Origin: Paucilactobacillus vaccinostercus DSM 20634
GTDB taxonomy: Bacteria; Bacillota; Bacilli; Lactobacillales; Lactobacillaceae
NCBI RefSeq assembly: GCF_001436295.1
Contig: NZ_AYYY01000005.1
Coordinates: forward strand, 169,334 to 233,333
Direction: 5' to 3'
DNA: 64,000 bases
Shown here: positions 47,808 to 56,292 of the stretch, in pieces
Position numbering within the stretch: the first letter of the stretch is position 1
Layout: each line of letters starts with the position of its first letter
Made by a program: the position numbers and the translations under genes
Notes under the pieces: model-generated
Database searches by the model: none
Told to the model about the DNA's origin: nothing
What the model saw: the letters and a program-made list of their open reading frames with translations, nothing else

Positions 47808-47857
47808 TTGCAAAATTGAACATTTGTTCGTATAATATGAAACACAAACAAATGTTC
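47808..47857 (+). promoter_or_regulatory. SOS (LexA)-controlled promoter with two operators
   Basis: TTGCAA (47808-47813) and TATAAT (47831-47836) are spaced by exactly 17 bases. A perfect Gram-positive LexA/DinR core, GAAC-ATTT-GTTC (47818-47829), fills the spacer. A second site, AAAC-AAAT-GTTC (47846-47857), differs at one half-site base and lies just after the expected start point. Repressor binding at either site should block RNA polymerase. The rest of the gap 47685-47807 holds the gmk leader. Confidence 0.88.
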
Positions 47858-47870
47858 GGGAGGATTCATC

Positions 47871-48206
47871 ATGCAGAATTATCAAAGTGCGATTAAACTA
47901 GTTAGTAATCAATTGAAGCAACGGTTTGACCAACTATTACTATCGGAAACTACTCGTCCTCGTATTCAGCCAGTTGTAATTAAACGCCAAATGCCCCGCT
48001 TTCAAATTGATTTATTCACGCGTCGTTCCTTAGAATCGCATTTCTTAGTAAAACTGCAACTGATGCCAACGTCGGATATGGGCCAAGTCACAAATGTAAT
48101 TGGCCATCTATCCCTGTTCAAGGATTCTAAGATTTTACTAACCACGTTGGATAACGTTACTTATTTAATAACGCCCTCACTAATTAGATACATTGAGAAA
48201 AGATAA
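47871..48206 (+). CDS. SOS-inducible small protein of unknown function, possibly YolD-like
   Basis: This is a 111-residue basic protein with no signal peptide or membrane helix. Residues 1-50 look helical and Arg/Lys-rich (SNQLKQRFDQLLLSETTRPR, then VVIKRQMPRFQIDLFTRRS). The C-terminal part (about 60-111) has a beta pattern ending SLIRYIEKR. Its layout, a Gly-containing MGQVTNVIGHL followed by strand-forming and ILLTTL-like segments and a closing I-x-x-I, faintly recalls YolD-like proteins, which accompany Y-family DNA polymerases in the SOS response. I treat that only as a hypothesis. The ATG follows GGGAGG. It is monocistronic: terminator behind, LexA-type promoter in front, convergent with recN, itself a repair gene. 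Confidence 0.8.
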   Translation: MQNYQSAIKLVSNQLKQRFDQLLLSETTRPRIQPVVIKRQMPRFQIDLFTRRSLESHFLVKLQLMPTSDMGQVTNVIGHLSLFKDSKILLTTLDNVTYLITPSLIRYIEKR

Positions 48207-48257
48207 AAAGGACTAAATCACGCTGTTTTAATAACTTTCGCGTGATTTAGTCCTTTT
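48206..48257. terminator. Bidirectional terminator between the SOS gene and recN
   Basis: An 18-bp stem (48206-48223 with 48240-48257) is flanked by A- and T-runs. Confidence 0.9.
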
Positions 48258-48259
48258 AA

Positions 48260-49945
48260 CTATTCCTGTCCCATACGTAGTAATTCTTGAGCATGTTCAA
48301 GAGTTAGTTTAGTGACTTCAGCACCAGACAGCATTCGGGCTAGTTCATTAATTCTATCTGGTGTTTTTAAGATAGTCACCGTGGTCATTGTTCGACGATC
48401 ATGAATGCTCTTTTGAATCATAAAATGATGTGCTGCAACTGCGGCAACCTGTGGTAAGTGCGTAATACATAGTACCTGCGAGGAGCGTGAAATTAGTCGG
48501 ATTTTCTCAGCAATTGCCTGAGCCACCCGGCCACTCACGCCTGTATCAACTTCGTCAAAAATAATACTAGTAATTTCTTGATTCTGCGCAAAAATTGTTT
48601 TCAGAGCCAACATTACACGCGATAATTCACCACCAGAAGCAATCTTTGCGAGTGGCCCCAGACTCTCACCAGGATTGGTTTGAATATAGAATTCAACGCG
48701 ATCAAGACCACTGTTCATTATTCGTTCTCCATTGCCACTTTTTAAAAATTTAACTTCAAAAACAGCCTTTTCCATGTACAATTCTTTTAATTGTTGGTTA
48801 ACCTTTTTAGCTAATTGATGGGCTGCTTGCTGTCGTTGCTGGCTCAACTGGTGACCAGTAGTCATTAACTTTTGGTAGTGGTCATGGAGCTCTTCTTCCA
48901 AATTATCGCTATTAGTTTCAGAAGCCTGCATGGATTTGAGTTCTGCTTGTATTTTGTCGTAGTAATCCAAAATTTGTGCGACAGAATCACCGTATTTATG
49001 TTCTAGATCCGCAATAAGTGCCAGCCGATTTTCAATTTCATTTAATCGTTCCTCGTCAAATTCTAAATTATCCAGTTGATGAGACGCCTGCCCTGCCGCA
49101 TCTTGCAAACTGTAATAGGCGCTAGAAATAGTATCCGTTAAATCAGAATAAGTCGCGTCAAACTCTGTAATTTCTTGTAGCGCGTTCATCGTGTTAGCAA
49201 TTAAATCCAGAATCGAACCGTTTTCATCACCATTTAAAGTCGAACTGGTAAGCTCTAACGCATTATTGATCTGCTGAAAATGGCTCAACCGCTCTTTTTC
49301 GACTATCAGTGACTCATCTTCATTGGGTTGCAAATCTGCAGACTGAATCTCATTAACCTGAAATTTGAGCATATCCAAGCGCTGCGCCCAAAGTTGTTCG
49401 TTGGATTGCTTCTTTTCAAGTGCTGCTTTAACCTGTTCATAGTCATGATATTCTTCATGATATTGCTTAAGCAAACTGCTGATATCATCGCGTGCGTACT
49501 CGTCAAGCATTCCTAAATGCTCTTCAGGTCGTAGGAGCCGTTGATGCTCATTTTGCCCCTGAATATCAACTAACCAGGTTCCAATCTGGCGAAGCATCCC
49601 CGTATTAATCAGAGTACCATTGACCCGAATGGTGTTACGTCCAGAGCGATGAATTTCCCGCTGAATAATCAAAATTGAGTCTTCGTAATCAATACCAAAT
49701 TCATCAAGCAATTGACTGAATTTTACGTTGTTAGGCATCGTGAATTGTCCTTGAATACTTAGCTTTTCTTCTCCACGTCGAATAAATTCTTGTGATCCAC
49801 GACCACCAGCCAAAAGACCAACGGCATCGATGATAATGGACTTCCCGGCACCGGTTTCACCAGTGAGTACGGTCATCTGATCACTGAATTCTAACGAAAG
49901 ATGATCAATAATTGCCAAATTATCAACTGTTAATTCCTGAAGCAA
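48260..49945 (-). CDS. recN: DNA repair protein RecN
   Basis: It is an SMC-like ATPase that holds DNA ends during double-strand break repair. The 561-residue protein has Walker A LTGETGAGKS near residue 30, a coiled coil in the middle (about 160-370), the ABC signature ASGGELSRVMLAL, Walker B IIFDEVDTGVSG, and the His-loop THLPQVAA. The start is TTG at 49945 after GGAGGAG; the in-frame ATG at 49987 lies within the upstream terminator. No LexA box lies right before it; it follows argR behind a terminator hairpin. Confidence 0.96.
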   Translation of the reverse strand: MLQELTVDNLAIIDHLSLEFSDQMTVLTGETGAGKSIIIDAVGLLAGGRGSQEFIRRGEEKLSIQGQFTMPNNVKFSQLLDEFGIDYEDSILIIQREIHRSGRNTIRVNGTLINTGMLRQIGTWLVDIQGQNEHQRLLRPEEHLGMLDEYARDDISSLLKQYHEEYHDYEQVKAALEKKQSNEQLWAQRLDMLKFQVNEIQSADLQPNEDESLIVEKERLSHFQQINNALELTSSTLNGDENGSILDLIANTMNALQEITEFDATYSDLTDTISSAYYSLQDAAGQASHQLDNLEFDEERLNEIENRLALIADLEHKYGDSVAQILDYYDKIQAELKSMQASETNSDNLEEELHDHYQKLMTTGHQLSQQRQQAAHQLAKKVNQQLKELYMEKAVFEVKFLKSGNGERIMNSGLDRVEFYIQTNPGESLGPLAKIASGGELSRVMLALKTIFAQNQEITSIIFDEVDTGVSGRVAQAIAEKIRLISRSSQVLCITHLPQVAAVAAHHFMIQKSIHDRRTMTTVTILKTPDRINELARMLSGAEVTKLTLEHAQELLRMGQE

Positions 49946-49966
49946 CTTAACTCCTCCATTCTGGCC

Positions 49967-50004
49967 AAAAAGGTGAGCAGAAGACACACTTCCCTCACCT
50001 TTTT
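49967..50004 (-). terminator. Terminator-like hairpin between argR and recN
   Basis: The stem AAAAAGGTGAG/CTCACCTTTTT (11 bp, 49967-49977 with 49994-50004) ends 22 bases before the recN start. No promoter fits in between. Confidence 0.82.
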
Positions 50005-50009
50005 AGTAT

Positions 50010-50465
50010 CTATCCCTCAATCAATTCGTTGATTAAGTTTAACATTTGCTGTGCACCACTATCGCTGCGGCAAATCAATAAAACTGTTGAATCATCACCA
50101 AGTGTACAGAAAACATCCTCATAATTCATCTGTGAGATTAGCGTTGATAGAGCTGGGCCATTACCTGGTTGAACATGTAAAACAACCAATTTATCCTGTA
50201 TGTCCATCGAAATAACAGCGTCACCTAGTGTTCGCCGTAATTTCTTTTGCGTATCCAGTTGCTTTTGAACGGGAAGGCTGTAGTGATATCCTCCACCAAT
50301 ACTTGGTACTTTTACAAGCTGCATTTCCTTAATGTCACGCGAGATAGTCGCTTGTGTAACTTTAATTCCCTGTCCATCTAGTAGGCTCACAAAATCCTCT
50401 TGACGCTCAATACTGTGCTGATTCATTAGCTGACGTAGATATTGTTGGCGCTCTGCTTTTCGCAT
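50010..50465 (-). CDS. argR: Arginine repressor ArgR/AhrC
   Basis: It is a hexameric arginine-responsive regulator of arginine synthesis and catabolism. The 151-residue protein has an N-terminal winged helix (IERQEDFVSLLDGQGIKVTQATISRDI, over 26 residues, about 18-44) and a C-terminal oligomerisation and arginine-binding domain with VLHVQPGNGPALSTLI and CTLGDDSTVLLICR. AAGGGGTG is the SD. The next-to-recN position matches ahrC of Bacillus. Paired dyads at 50485-50525 look like its own operator. Confidence 0.95.
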   Translation of the reverse strand: MRKAERQQYLRQLMNQHSIERQEDFVSLLDGQGIKVTQATISRDIKEMQLVKVPSIGGGYHYSLPVQKQLDTQKKLRRTLGDAVISMDIQDKLVVLHVQPGNGPALSTLISQMNYEDVFCTLGDDSTVLLICRSDSGAQQMLNLINELIEG

Positions 50466-50484
50466 CTTAACACCCCTTGAAATG

Positions 50485-50525
50485 ATTATTTATACATTAT
50501 ATTTTACTAGAAATGTATAAATAAT
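50485..50525 (-). promoter_or_regulatory. argR promoter flanked by two ARG-box-like dyads
   Basis: The arms ATTATTTATACATT (50485-50498) and AATGTATAAATAAT (50512-50525) are perfect inverted repeats 13 bases apart. On the minus strand the downstream arm plus following bases reads TGTATAAATAATCA, one mismatch from the ArgR consensus TGNATWWWWATNCA. A TATAAT -10 (50496-50501) overlaps this site, so autorepression is likely. Confidence 0.7.
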
Positions 50526-50543
50526 GAAAGGCTAAACATGCCT

Positions 50544-51359
50544 TTATTTATTTAACGATTCATATGCATTATTTAAAACCTGATCAATCGACACGTCTGC
50601 GGCAATTTGCCCCAGCGAGTCCGCTAGTTTTAGGTGAGCTAGAAATTCAATATTACCTTGGCCCCCCTTAATTGGTGAAAAATCCAATCCAATTACGTCG
50701 AAATGGCTATCACAGGCAAATTTAAGGACATTATTGAGAACATCACGATGCACATTTTCATCATGAATAATACCATGTTTACCGACATTTTCCTTACCTG
50801 CTTCAAATTGCGGTTTAATTAAAGCAACAACCTCACCTTGCTGTGTAAGAATATTAGCCAGTACAGGCAAAATTAATTTCAACGAAATGAAAGAAACATC
50901 AATTGACGCAAATTGTGGCTGTCCACTAGTAAAGTCATCTAGTTGACTATACCTGAAGTTAGTTTGTTCCATTACAACTACACGTGGATCTTCACGTAAC
51001 TGCCATACTAACTGATTAGTCCCAACGTCAAGCGCATAACTTAATTTTGCGCCATTTTGCAGCATCACATCCGTAAATCCGCCGGTTGAAGAGCCGATAT
51101 CTAGTACAGTTTTATCTTGAACAGAGATATTAAACACCTTTAATGCTTTATCAAGTTTAAGACCACCACGACTTACATAAGGCATTTTTTTACCTTTCAT
51201 ATGTAGAGTTGTAGTAATGGGAATCTTTTCACCAGGTTTATCAAGTCGTTCATTATTCTTCCCCAAAATTTCGCCTGCCATAACCGCCCGTTTGGCTTGC
51301 TCTCGGGAATCAAACAATCCCTGCTTGACCAATAAAATATCAACACGTTCTTTTTCCAT
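50544..51359 (-). CDS. tlyA: TlyA-family rRNA 2'-O-methyltransferase (hemolysin A-like)
   Basis: This 271-residue protein has an N-terminal S4 RNA-binding domain (ERVDILLVKQGLFDSREQAK) and a FtsJ-like SAM domain (VLDIGSSTGGFTDVMLQNGA, then LIKPQFEAG). Family members methylate rRNA; the hemolysin name is historical. In Bacillus it is yqxC, located between ispA/dxs and ahrC, as here between ispA and argR. The SD is AGGGGA. Confidence 0.92.
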   Translation of the reverse strand: MEKERVDILLVKQGLFDSREQAKRAVMAGEILGKNNERLDKPGEKIPITTTLHMKGKKMPYVSRGGLKLDKALKVFNISVQDKTVLDIGSSTGGFTDVMLQNGAKLSYALDVGTNQLVWQLREDPRVVVMEQTNFRYSQLDDFTSGQPQFASIDVSFISLKLILPVLANILTQQGEVVALIKPQFEAGKENVGKHGIIHDENVHRDVLNNVLKFACDSHFDVIGLDFSPIKGGQGNIEFLAHLKLADSLGQIAADVSIDQVLNNAYESLNK

Positions 51360-51368
51360 TATTTTCCC

Positions 51369-52241
51369 CTATAAATCAAAGTACGCTATGAATTCATCAT
51401 AGACTTGAAATGATTGATGAGTGCTTTGTTCAAGCTGAGCTTTAATTGCCTTTAGTTGGACAACCGTATCCAGTAAAACCGCCTTCGTTTCATCAATTCC
51501 TATTAACTCTGGGTAGGTATTTTTATGCTCATCATGATCTTTGTGGACTTGTTTGCCCATTTGTTCAACCGATCCAACGACATCCATTAAGTCGTCATAA
51601 ATTTGAAAGGCCAGTCCAAAGCTTTTACCAAACGAACTTAGCAACGACATTACTTCCGGCTGTGCGTGCGCTAAGATTCCTCCCGCACAAATCGCATACT
51701 CAATCAAAGCCCCCGTTTTTTGACTATGTAGGAGTTGTAATTGAGATAGGGTCAAGTGTTGGTGCTCGCCCTCGATATCTGATGTTTGACCAGCGACCAT
51801 TCCAGCGGGACCGGCAGCAACTGCTAACTTGGCTACCAATTGGTTAGTTGTTGTTGCAGGCAATTGATTATCAACCAACCACTGAAACGCCAATGTCAGT
51901 AATCCGTCGCCAGCAAGTGTTGCAATACCAGCACCAAATTTTTTATGATTGGTCGGCTTCCCACGTCTCAAGTCATCATTATCCATCGCTGGAAGATCAT
52001 CGTGAATCAGAGAATAGGTGTGTAATAGCTCCACTGCACAACTAGCTTTCAACACGTCTGGATCAAGTGTCTGACCAAGTGACTGATACGTGGCTAGGGT
52101 CAATGCTGGTCTTAACCGTTTACCACCCGCCAATAAGGAATACTGCATCGCTGCATTAAGTACCGGCTGTGCAGTATCAGCTGCAATATTTCCGGCCAGA
52201 AAATGGTTAATTTCAATTTGAAGCGCTGATAAGTTACTGAT
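51369..52241 (-). CDS. ispA: Farnesyl diphosphate synthase (polyprenyl synthetase), probable ATC start
   Basis: It condenses isopentenyl and dimethylallyl diphosphate (from the mevalonate operon at 6506-10613) to geranyl and farnesyl diphosphate. Signatures are GGKRLRPAL, the first Asp-rich motif LIHDDLPAMDND, and the second QIYDDLMDVVG. The start is unusual: the best SD, AGAGGA (52250-52255), is eight bases before ATC at 52239-52241. That gives MSNLSALQIEINHFLAG, the expected N-terminus and 290 residues. In-frame ATGs at 52295, 52292 and 52283 lie deep within xseB, have no SD, and add an unrelated extension. It overlaps the end of xseB by eight bases. Confidence 0.9.
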   Translation of the reverse strand: MSNLSALQIEINHFLAGNIAADTAQPVLNAAMQYSLLAGGKRLRPALTLATYQSLGQTLDPDVLKASCAVELLHTYSLIHDDLPAMDNDDLRRGKPTNHKKFGAGIATLAGDGLLTLAFQWLVDNQLPATTTNQLVAKLAVAAGPAGMVAGQTSDIEGEHQHLTLSQLQLLHSQKTGALIEYAICAGGILAHAQPEVMSLLSSFGKSFGLAFQIYDDLMDVVGSVEQMGKQVHKDHDEHKNTYPELIGIDETKAVLLDTVVQLKAIKAQLEQSTHQSFQVYDEFIAYFDL

Positions 52242-52476
52242 GATTATCGTCCTCTTTTTGTGTTGTATCAAATGGAATTTCATGCCCTTCATCATCCATT
52301 AATTTAGCTAATGTTTTTTCTGCATTATCTAGAGTAGATTGTAACTGTTTACTTAGTTCAACCCCAGTTTGAAATTGTTTCAAGGCTTCTTCTAGGGGAA
52401 CGTCGCCTTGTTCAAGTTGCTCTACGATCTTTTGCAGATCGGTAAGTTGCTGCTCAAAACTTTCTTTTTCAGCCAT
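52234..52476 (-). CDS. xseB: Exodeoxyribonuclease VII small subunit
   Basis: This 80-residue helical protein wraps around XseA. The family block is SFEQQLTDLQKIVEQLEQGDVPLEEALKQF (residues 6-35). The acidic tail overlaps the start of ispA. It lies eight bases after xseA. Confidence 0.96.
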   Translation of the reverse strand: MAEKESFEQQLTDLQKIVEQLEQGDVPLEEALKQFQTGVELSKQLQSTLDNAEKTLAKLMDDEGHEIPFDTTQKEDDNHQ

Positions 52477-52484
52477 AATTTGTA

Positions 52485-53822
52485 CTAACCTTTCTTGATC
52501 TCTGTAATTTTCGCTCTGGCTTGCCCGTCGGTAAAGTGAAGATCAATACTTTCACCGGTCGTCAAATCGATTGTGTTTTTTACCACATGATCATGCGCTG
52601 TGACATAAGTGTATCCCCGTGACATTATCTTCAATGGACTAAGAAAATTAAGCGATTCAACGGTACTACTAAACTCTTTATGTTGATCAACCATAAATTG
52701 CCGCATAGCGCGTTCTAGCCGTGCATGTAGTGTTTCCTCAACTTGTTGAGCACGACTAATTTGCTGACTAAGTGCCTGAACGGATAACCGATTTTTTGTA
52801 GCTAACACCTGTTGTTGCCATTGCCCAAATTGAGTTGCTGCTTGTCGTGCAAGACGTTGTCGGAGTAAATCAACGTTTTGACTATATCCGTCATACAGCC
52901 GATTTGGCTGTTGAAAAATATAGTTTTGTTGTAGGCGTTTCAATCGCTGTTGATTCAATTTAATCAAGCTACGAGTAGCCGCAACAAGTCTCTGCCGTTG
53001 ATTAATAAGTTTAATCACTTCATCTGTTAAAACTGGGACTGCCAGTTCTGCTGCTGCAGTTGGTGTTGCAGCGCGTACGTCAGCTACAAGGTCCGCAATC
53101 GTTGTGTCTGTCTCGTGACCGACTGAGGAAATGACAGGTAGATTACTAGTTGCAATCGCGCGCGCAACAATCTCTTCGTTAAATGGCCATAGATCTTCGA
53201 TTGAGCCGCCACCACGGCCAATGATCAACGTATCGAAAGTTCCGTCCGCATTTGCTCGTTCGATTTGGCGCACAATGTCCTTTGCTGCGGCATCACCTTG
53301 GACCAGTGCCGGAAAAAGGACAATCTGCGCGATTGGGAATCGTCTCTGGGTCGTTGTTATAATATCACGAATCACTGCACCACTAGGACTTGTAACGACT
53401 GCAATCTTCTTAGGAAACTTAACCAATGGTTTCTTAAAGGCATCAAACAATCCTTCTTGTGCAAGCTTATTTTTTAACTGTTCGTACGCTTGGTAAAGTG
53501 CACCAACGCCATCTGGTTGCATTGAATCAACATAAATTTGATAGCTGCCACTCGCCTCATACAATCCAATTCTACCAGAAACGAGAACCTTCATCCCGTC
53601 TTCCGGGGTAAATTTAACCTTTTGAAATGCAGATTTAAACATAATTGCACTAATTTTAGCATGTTCGTCCTTTAGGCTAAAATATTGATGTGCATTAGAC
53701 CTTAAACGAAAATTAGAAATTTCACCTGTTAAATAAATACGTCCTAAATAAGGATCAACGTCAAATTTACGTTTAATATATTTAGTTAATGCTGATACAG
53801 AAAGATATTTGGAATTATCCAT
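52485..53822 (-). CDS. xseA: Exodeoxyribonuclease VII large subunit
   Basis: It is the catalytic subunit of a single-strand exonuclease active from both ends. The 445-residue protein has an N-terminal OB fold (YLGRIYLTGEISNFRLR) and the catalytic core with VTSPSGAVIRDIITTTQRR, IIGRGGGSIEDLWPFNEE and PVISSVGHETD. A long helical region (about 270-390, Gln/Arg-rich) binds XseB copies. I chose the ATG at 53822; a TTG at 53831 is too close to GGAG. The start overlaps the folD stop. Confidence 0.96.
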   Translation of the reverse strand: MDNSKYLSVSALTKYIKRKFDVDPYLGRIYLTGEISNFRLRSNAHQYFSLKDEHAKISAIMFKSAFQKVKFTPEDGMKVLVSGRIGLYEASGSYQIYVDSMQPDGVGALYQAYEQLKNKLAQEGLFDAFKKPLVKFPKKIAVVTSPSGAVIRDIITTTQRRFPIAQIVLFPALVQGDAAAKDIVRQIERANADGTFDTLIIGRGGGSIEDLWPFNEEIVARAIATSNLPVISSVGHETDTTIADLVADVRAATPTAAAELAVPVLTDEVIKLINQRQRLVAATRSLIKLNQQRLKRLQQNYIFQQPNRLYDGYSQNVDLLRQRLARQAATQFGQWQQQVLATKNRLSVQALSQQISRAQQVEETLHARLERAMRQFMVDQHKEFSSTVESLNFLSPLKIMSRGYTYVTAHDHVVKNTIDLTTGESIDLHFTDGQARAKITEIKKG

Positions 53823-54678
53823 TATTTTCAAGGCTCCACTTTGTTAACTCTACCGTTTGCTGCATTAATGTGGCGATAGTCATTGGGCCCACACCACCAG
53901 GAACTGGTGTTATCGCAGATGTTAAGTCAGCTACTCGGTCAAAATCTACATCTCCGATCAGTTTACCATTTGCATCGTGCTCAATGCCGACATCGATGAT
54001 AACTGAATTCGGTTTAACATACTCTGGTGTAATAAGATGTGCAGTACCAGTTGCAACCACTAGTATATCCGCCTGTTTGGTAATTGACTGTAAGTTTTGT
54101 GTTTGACGATTAGTAATCGTAACTGTCGCATCAGCATTTTGCAACAGCGCAGCCATTGGTTTACCAACCAAAATACTTCGACCAACCACCACAGCACGTT
54201 GACCAGCAATTGGAATATGATAATGGTCTAACATCGTCATAATTCCCTTAGGCGTGCATGCCACTGGATAGTGGGTTGGCTCATTAGCGTAAAGTTTGCC
54301 TAAGTTTATTGGATGAAATCCATCAACATCCTTTTCTGGGGCAATTGCTTCCGTTACTGTCGATTGACTAATATGGGCCGGCAACGGAGATTGAACCAAA
54401 ATGGCATTAATTGTGTTATCGCGATTCAAAGATTGAACGGTATCGATAATGACCTGCTGTTCAGTACTTGCAGGAAATTGCTTTAGGATAGATGTCATTC
54501 CTAAACGTTCAGCTTTCCGTTGCTTATTACGAGTATATATCTGACTTGCTTCGTCATCACCGACTAGAATAACAGCAATTCCCGGCTTAATTCCAGCAGC
54601 GGTCAACTGACTTACGTCATTCTTAGTTTCTTCATTAATAATTTTAGCTAATTTTTTACCATCTAAAATTGTTGTCAT
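53815..54678 (-). CDS. folD: Bifunctional methylenetetrahydrofolate dehydrogenase/cyclohydrolase
   Basis: It converts 5,10-methylene-THF to 10-formyl-THF, which Fmt uses. The 287-residue protein has GIAVILVGDDEASQIYTRNKQRKAE (catalytic Lys), ILVQSPLPAH, and the NADP-binding AVVVGRSILVGKPMAALL. An extended -10 promoter (TGCTAAAAT) lies about 40 bases upstream, after the nusB terminator. It heads the folD-xseA-xseB-ispA-tlyA operon. Confidence 0.97.
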   Translation of the reverse strand: MTTILDGKKLAKIINEETKNDVSQLTAAGIKPGIAVILVGDDEASQIYTRNKQRKAERLGMTSILKQFPASTEQQVIIDTVQSLNRDNTINAILVQSPLPAHISQSTVTEAIAPEKDVDGFHPINLGKLYANEPTHYPVACTPKGIMTMLDHYHIPIAGQRAVVVGRSILVGKPMAALLQNADATVTITNRQTQNLQSITKQADILVVATGTAHLITPEYVKPNSVIIDVGIEHDANGKLIGDVDFDRVADLTSAITPVPGGVGPMTIATLMQQTVELTKWSLENNG

Positions 54679-54752
54679 TCAATCAACTCTCCCTGCTCAA
54701 AACATCTTCAGTAATATTAATATTTTAGCATAAAGCTAACTTGTAAAGTAGT

Positions 54753-54794
54753 AATAAAAAAGCCTGATGCTTAACGCTCATCAGACTTTAAAAA
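54753..54794 (-). terminator. Terminator of efp-asp23-nusB
   Basis: The stem AGTCTGATG/CATCAGGCT is followed by TTTTTT on the minus strand, six bases after the nusB stop. Confidence 0.86.
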
Positions 54795-54799
54795 ATCAA

Positions 54800-55204
54800 T
54801 TATTTAGCTTGCTTTTCAAAATTTCCCAGAACACCATTAACGAATCCCTTGGATTTATCATCGCTAAAGGTCTTTGTTAACTCTAATGCTTCGTTGATTG
54901 CCACTGCATCAGGAACATTATCAACAAACTGCATTTCATATAATGCGATTCGTAAAATCACCAGATCAGTCTTAGCTAATCGTGACAAACGCCACTTTTT
55001 ATCCAATAGCTGTTGAATGCTAGCATCTAATTCATCCTGATGTGCAATGACACCATCAACCAATTGCGTTAGGTACGCCGGAACTTCGTCATCGTCATTC
55101 AATACTTGGTCATAAATGTCACTCACATTTGCACCAGAATTTGACGATAATGCGAACAAGGTTTGAAAAGCGCTTCTTCTAATTTGATGACGATTCAAAC
55201 TCAC
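54800..55204 (-). CDS. nusB: Transcription antitermination factor NusB
   Basis: NusB with NusE (S10) forms the rRNA antitermination complex. The 134-residue all-helical protein has the N-terminal Arg-rich box A-binding region NRHQIRRSAFQTLFAL and the C-terminal VAINEALELTKTFSDDKSKGFVNGVLG. The start is GTG, overlapping the stop of the upstream asp23-type gene (GTGA). Confidence 0.95.
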   Translation of the reverse strand: MSLNRHQIRRSAFQTLFALSSNSGANVSDIYDQVLNDDDEVPAYLTQLVDGVIAHQDELDASIQQLLDKKWRLSRLAKTDLVILRIALYEMQFVDNVPDAVAINEALELTKTFSDDKSKGFVNGVLGNFEKQAK

Positions 55205-55635
55205 TGCTGTTCTCCATTTCCATCTTCAGCAAAAATATCATTTGGATCAATTTGCTGTTCGACTTTTTCGGTTACAACACCTTCAATGTGAACATTAACC
55301 TCTTTAATCTTGAGATCCGTCATCAATGAAATCTGTTGTTTTACCTTGTCTTGGATCTCTAGGGCAATCTTAGGAACAGAAACACCGTAGTCCAAGTAGA
55401 CAGCGACATCAACCGACAGCTCATCATCGTTATTCGTTAATTTAACACCACGACCATGATCAGGGCGACCCAAAAGTTCATTCACACTACTTGCGATTGA
55501 ACCGTGCATTCTAGACACGCCTTCTATTTGACTTGCGGCAATTCCCGCAATGATTTCTAACACACGAGGAGCAATTTGGATTGTTCCTAATTCTTGTTCA
55601 TCGTCATTTAAGACAATATTTGTGTCTTCTGCCAT
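55201..55635 (-). CDS. yqhY: Asp23/Gls24-family protein (YqhY-like)
   Basis: This 144-residue Asp23-domain protein has IAPRVLEIIAGIAASQIEGVSRMHG and DVAVYLDYGVSVPKIALEIQDKVK. Both ends are acidic. In Bacillus the homologue YqhY lies between accC and nusB and affects lipid synthesis control; here it lies between efp and nusB. It overlaps nusB by four bases. Confidence 0.9.
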   Translation of the reverse strand: MAEDTNIVLNDDEQELGTIQIAPRVLEIIAGIAASQIEGVSRMHGSIASSVNELLGRPDHGRGVKLTNNDDELSVDVAVYLDYGVSVPKIALEIQDKVKQQISLMTDLKIKEVNVHIEGVVTEKVEQQIDPNDIFAEDGNGEQQ

Positions 55636-55664
55636 CGGTACAGTCCTCCAGTCTTAATTAATAA

Positions 55665-56225
55665 CTAGGCCCGTGAAATATAAGTGCCGTCAGTGGTGTT
55701 AATGATAAGTTCATCATCAGCATTAACAAAGAATGGCACTTGAACAACGACACCCGTTTCCATAGTTGCAGGTTTTGAACCACCAGAAGCAGTGTCACCC
55801 TTGATACCAGGTTCTGTTTCAGCAACTTTTAAAGTTACGGTGTTTGGTAATTCAACACCCAATGTTTCATTACCAAACTGAGTAATGCTAACTTCCATGT
55901 TTTCTTTAAGATATTTCATTTCGTTCTTGATGTGTTCTGCTGGCAATTCGATTTGTTCGTAGTTGTCAGTATCCATGAAGACATAATTGTCACCGTCAGC
56001 GTATAAATACTGCATTGAGCGAGTAGTAATGTTAGCTTGTTCCATTTTTGCACCGGCACGGAAAGTCTTTTCTTGCACAGCACCAGTACGTAAGTTCTTA
56101 AGTTTTGAGCGGACGAAAGCGCCACCCTTACCTGGTTTAACATGTTGAAATTCAATAATCCGCCAGATTGCATTATCCACTTCAATTGTTAATCCATTTT
56201 TAAAATTTGCTGTAGAAATTGCCAT
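55665..56225 (-). CDS. efp: Elongation factor P
   Basis: It helps ribosomes stalled at polyproline. The 186-residue three-domain OB/KOW protein has the tip loop [12 protein letters not shown], with Lys33 at the position of the modified lysine. No EpmA/B-type modification genes are near. Firmicutes use 5-aminopentanolylation or none. The SD is AGGAGG. pepQ-like gene lies 67 bases upstream. Confidence 0.97.
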   Translation of the reverse strand: MAISTANFKNGLTIEVDNAIWRIIEFQHVKPGKGGAFVRSKLKNLRTGAVQEKTFRAGAKMEQANITTRSMQYLYADGDNYVFMDTDNYEQIELPAEHIKNEMKYLKENMEVSITQFGNETLGVELPNTVTLKVAETEPGIKGDTASGGSKPATMETGVVVQVPFFVNADDELIINTTDGTYISRA

Positions 56226-56292
56226 AATTGTTTCCTCCTAGAATATATCTATTTCATTCTGCAATAAATGGCGCCAAAAAGCAACTAATTAT

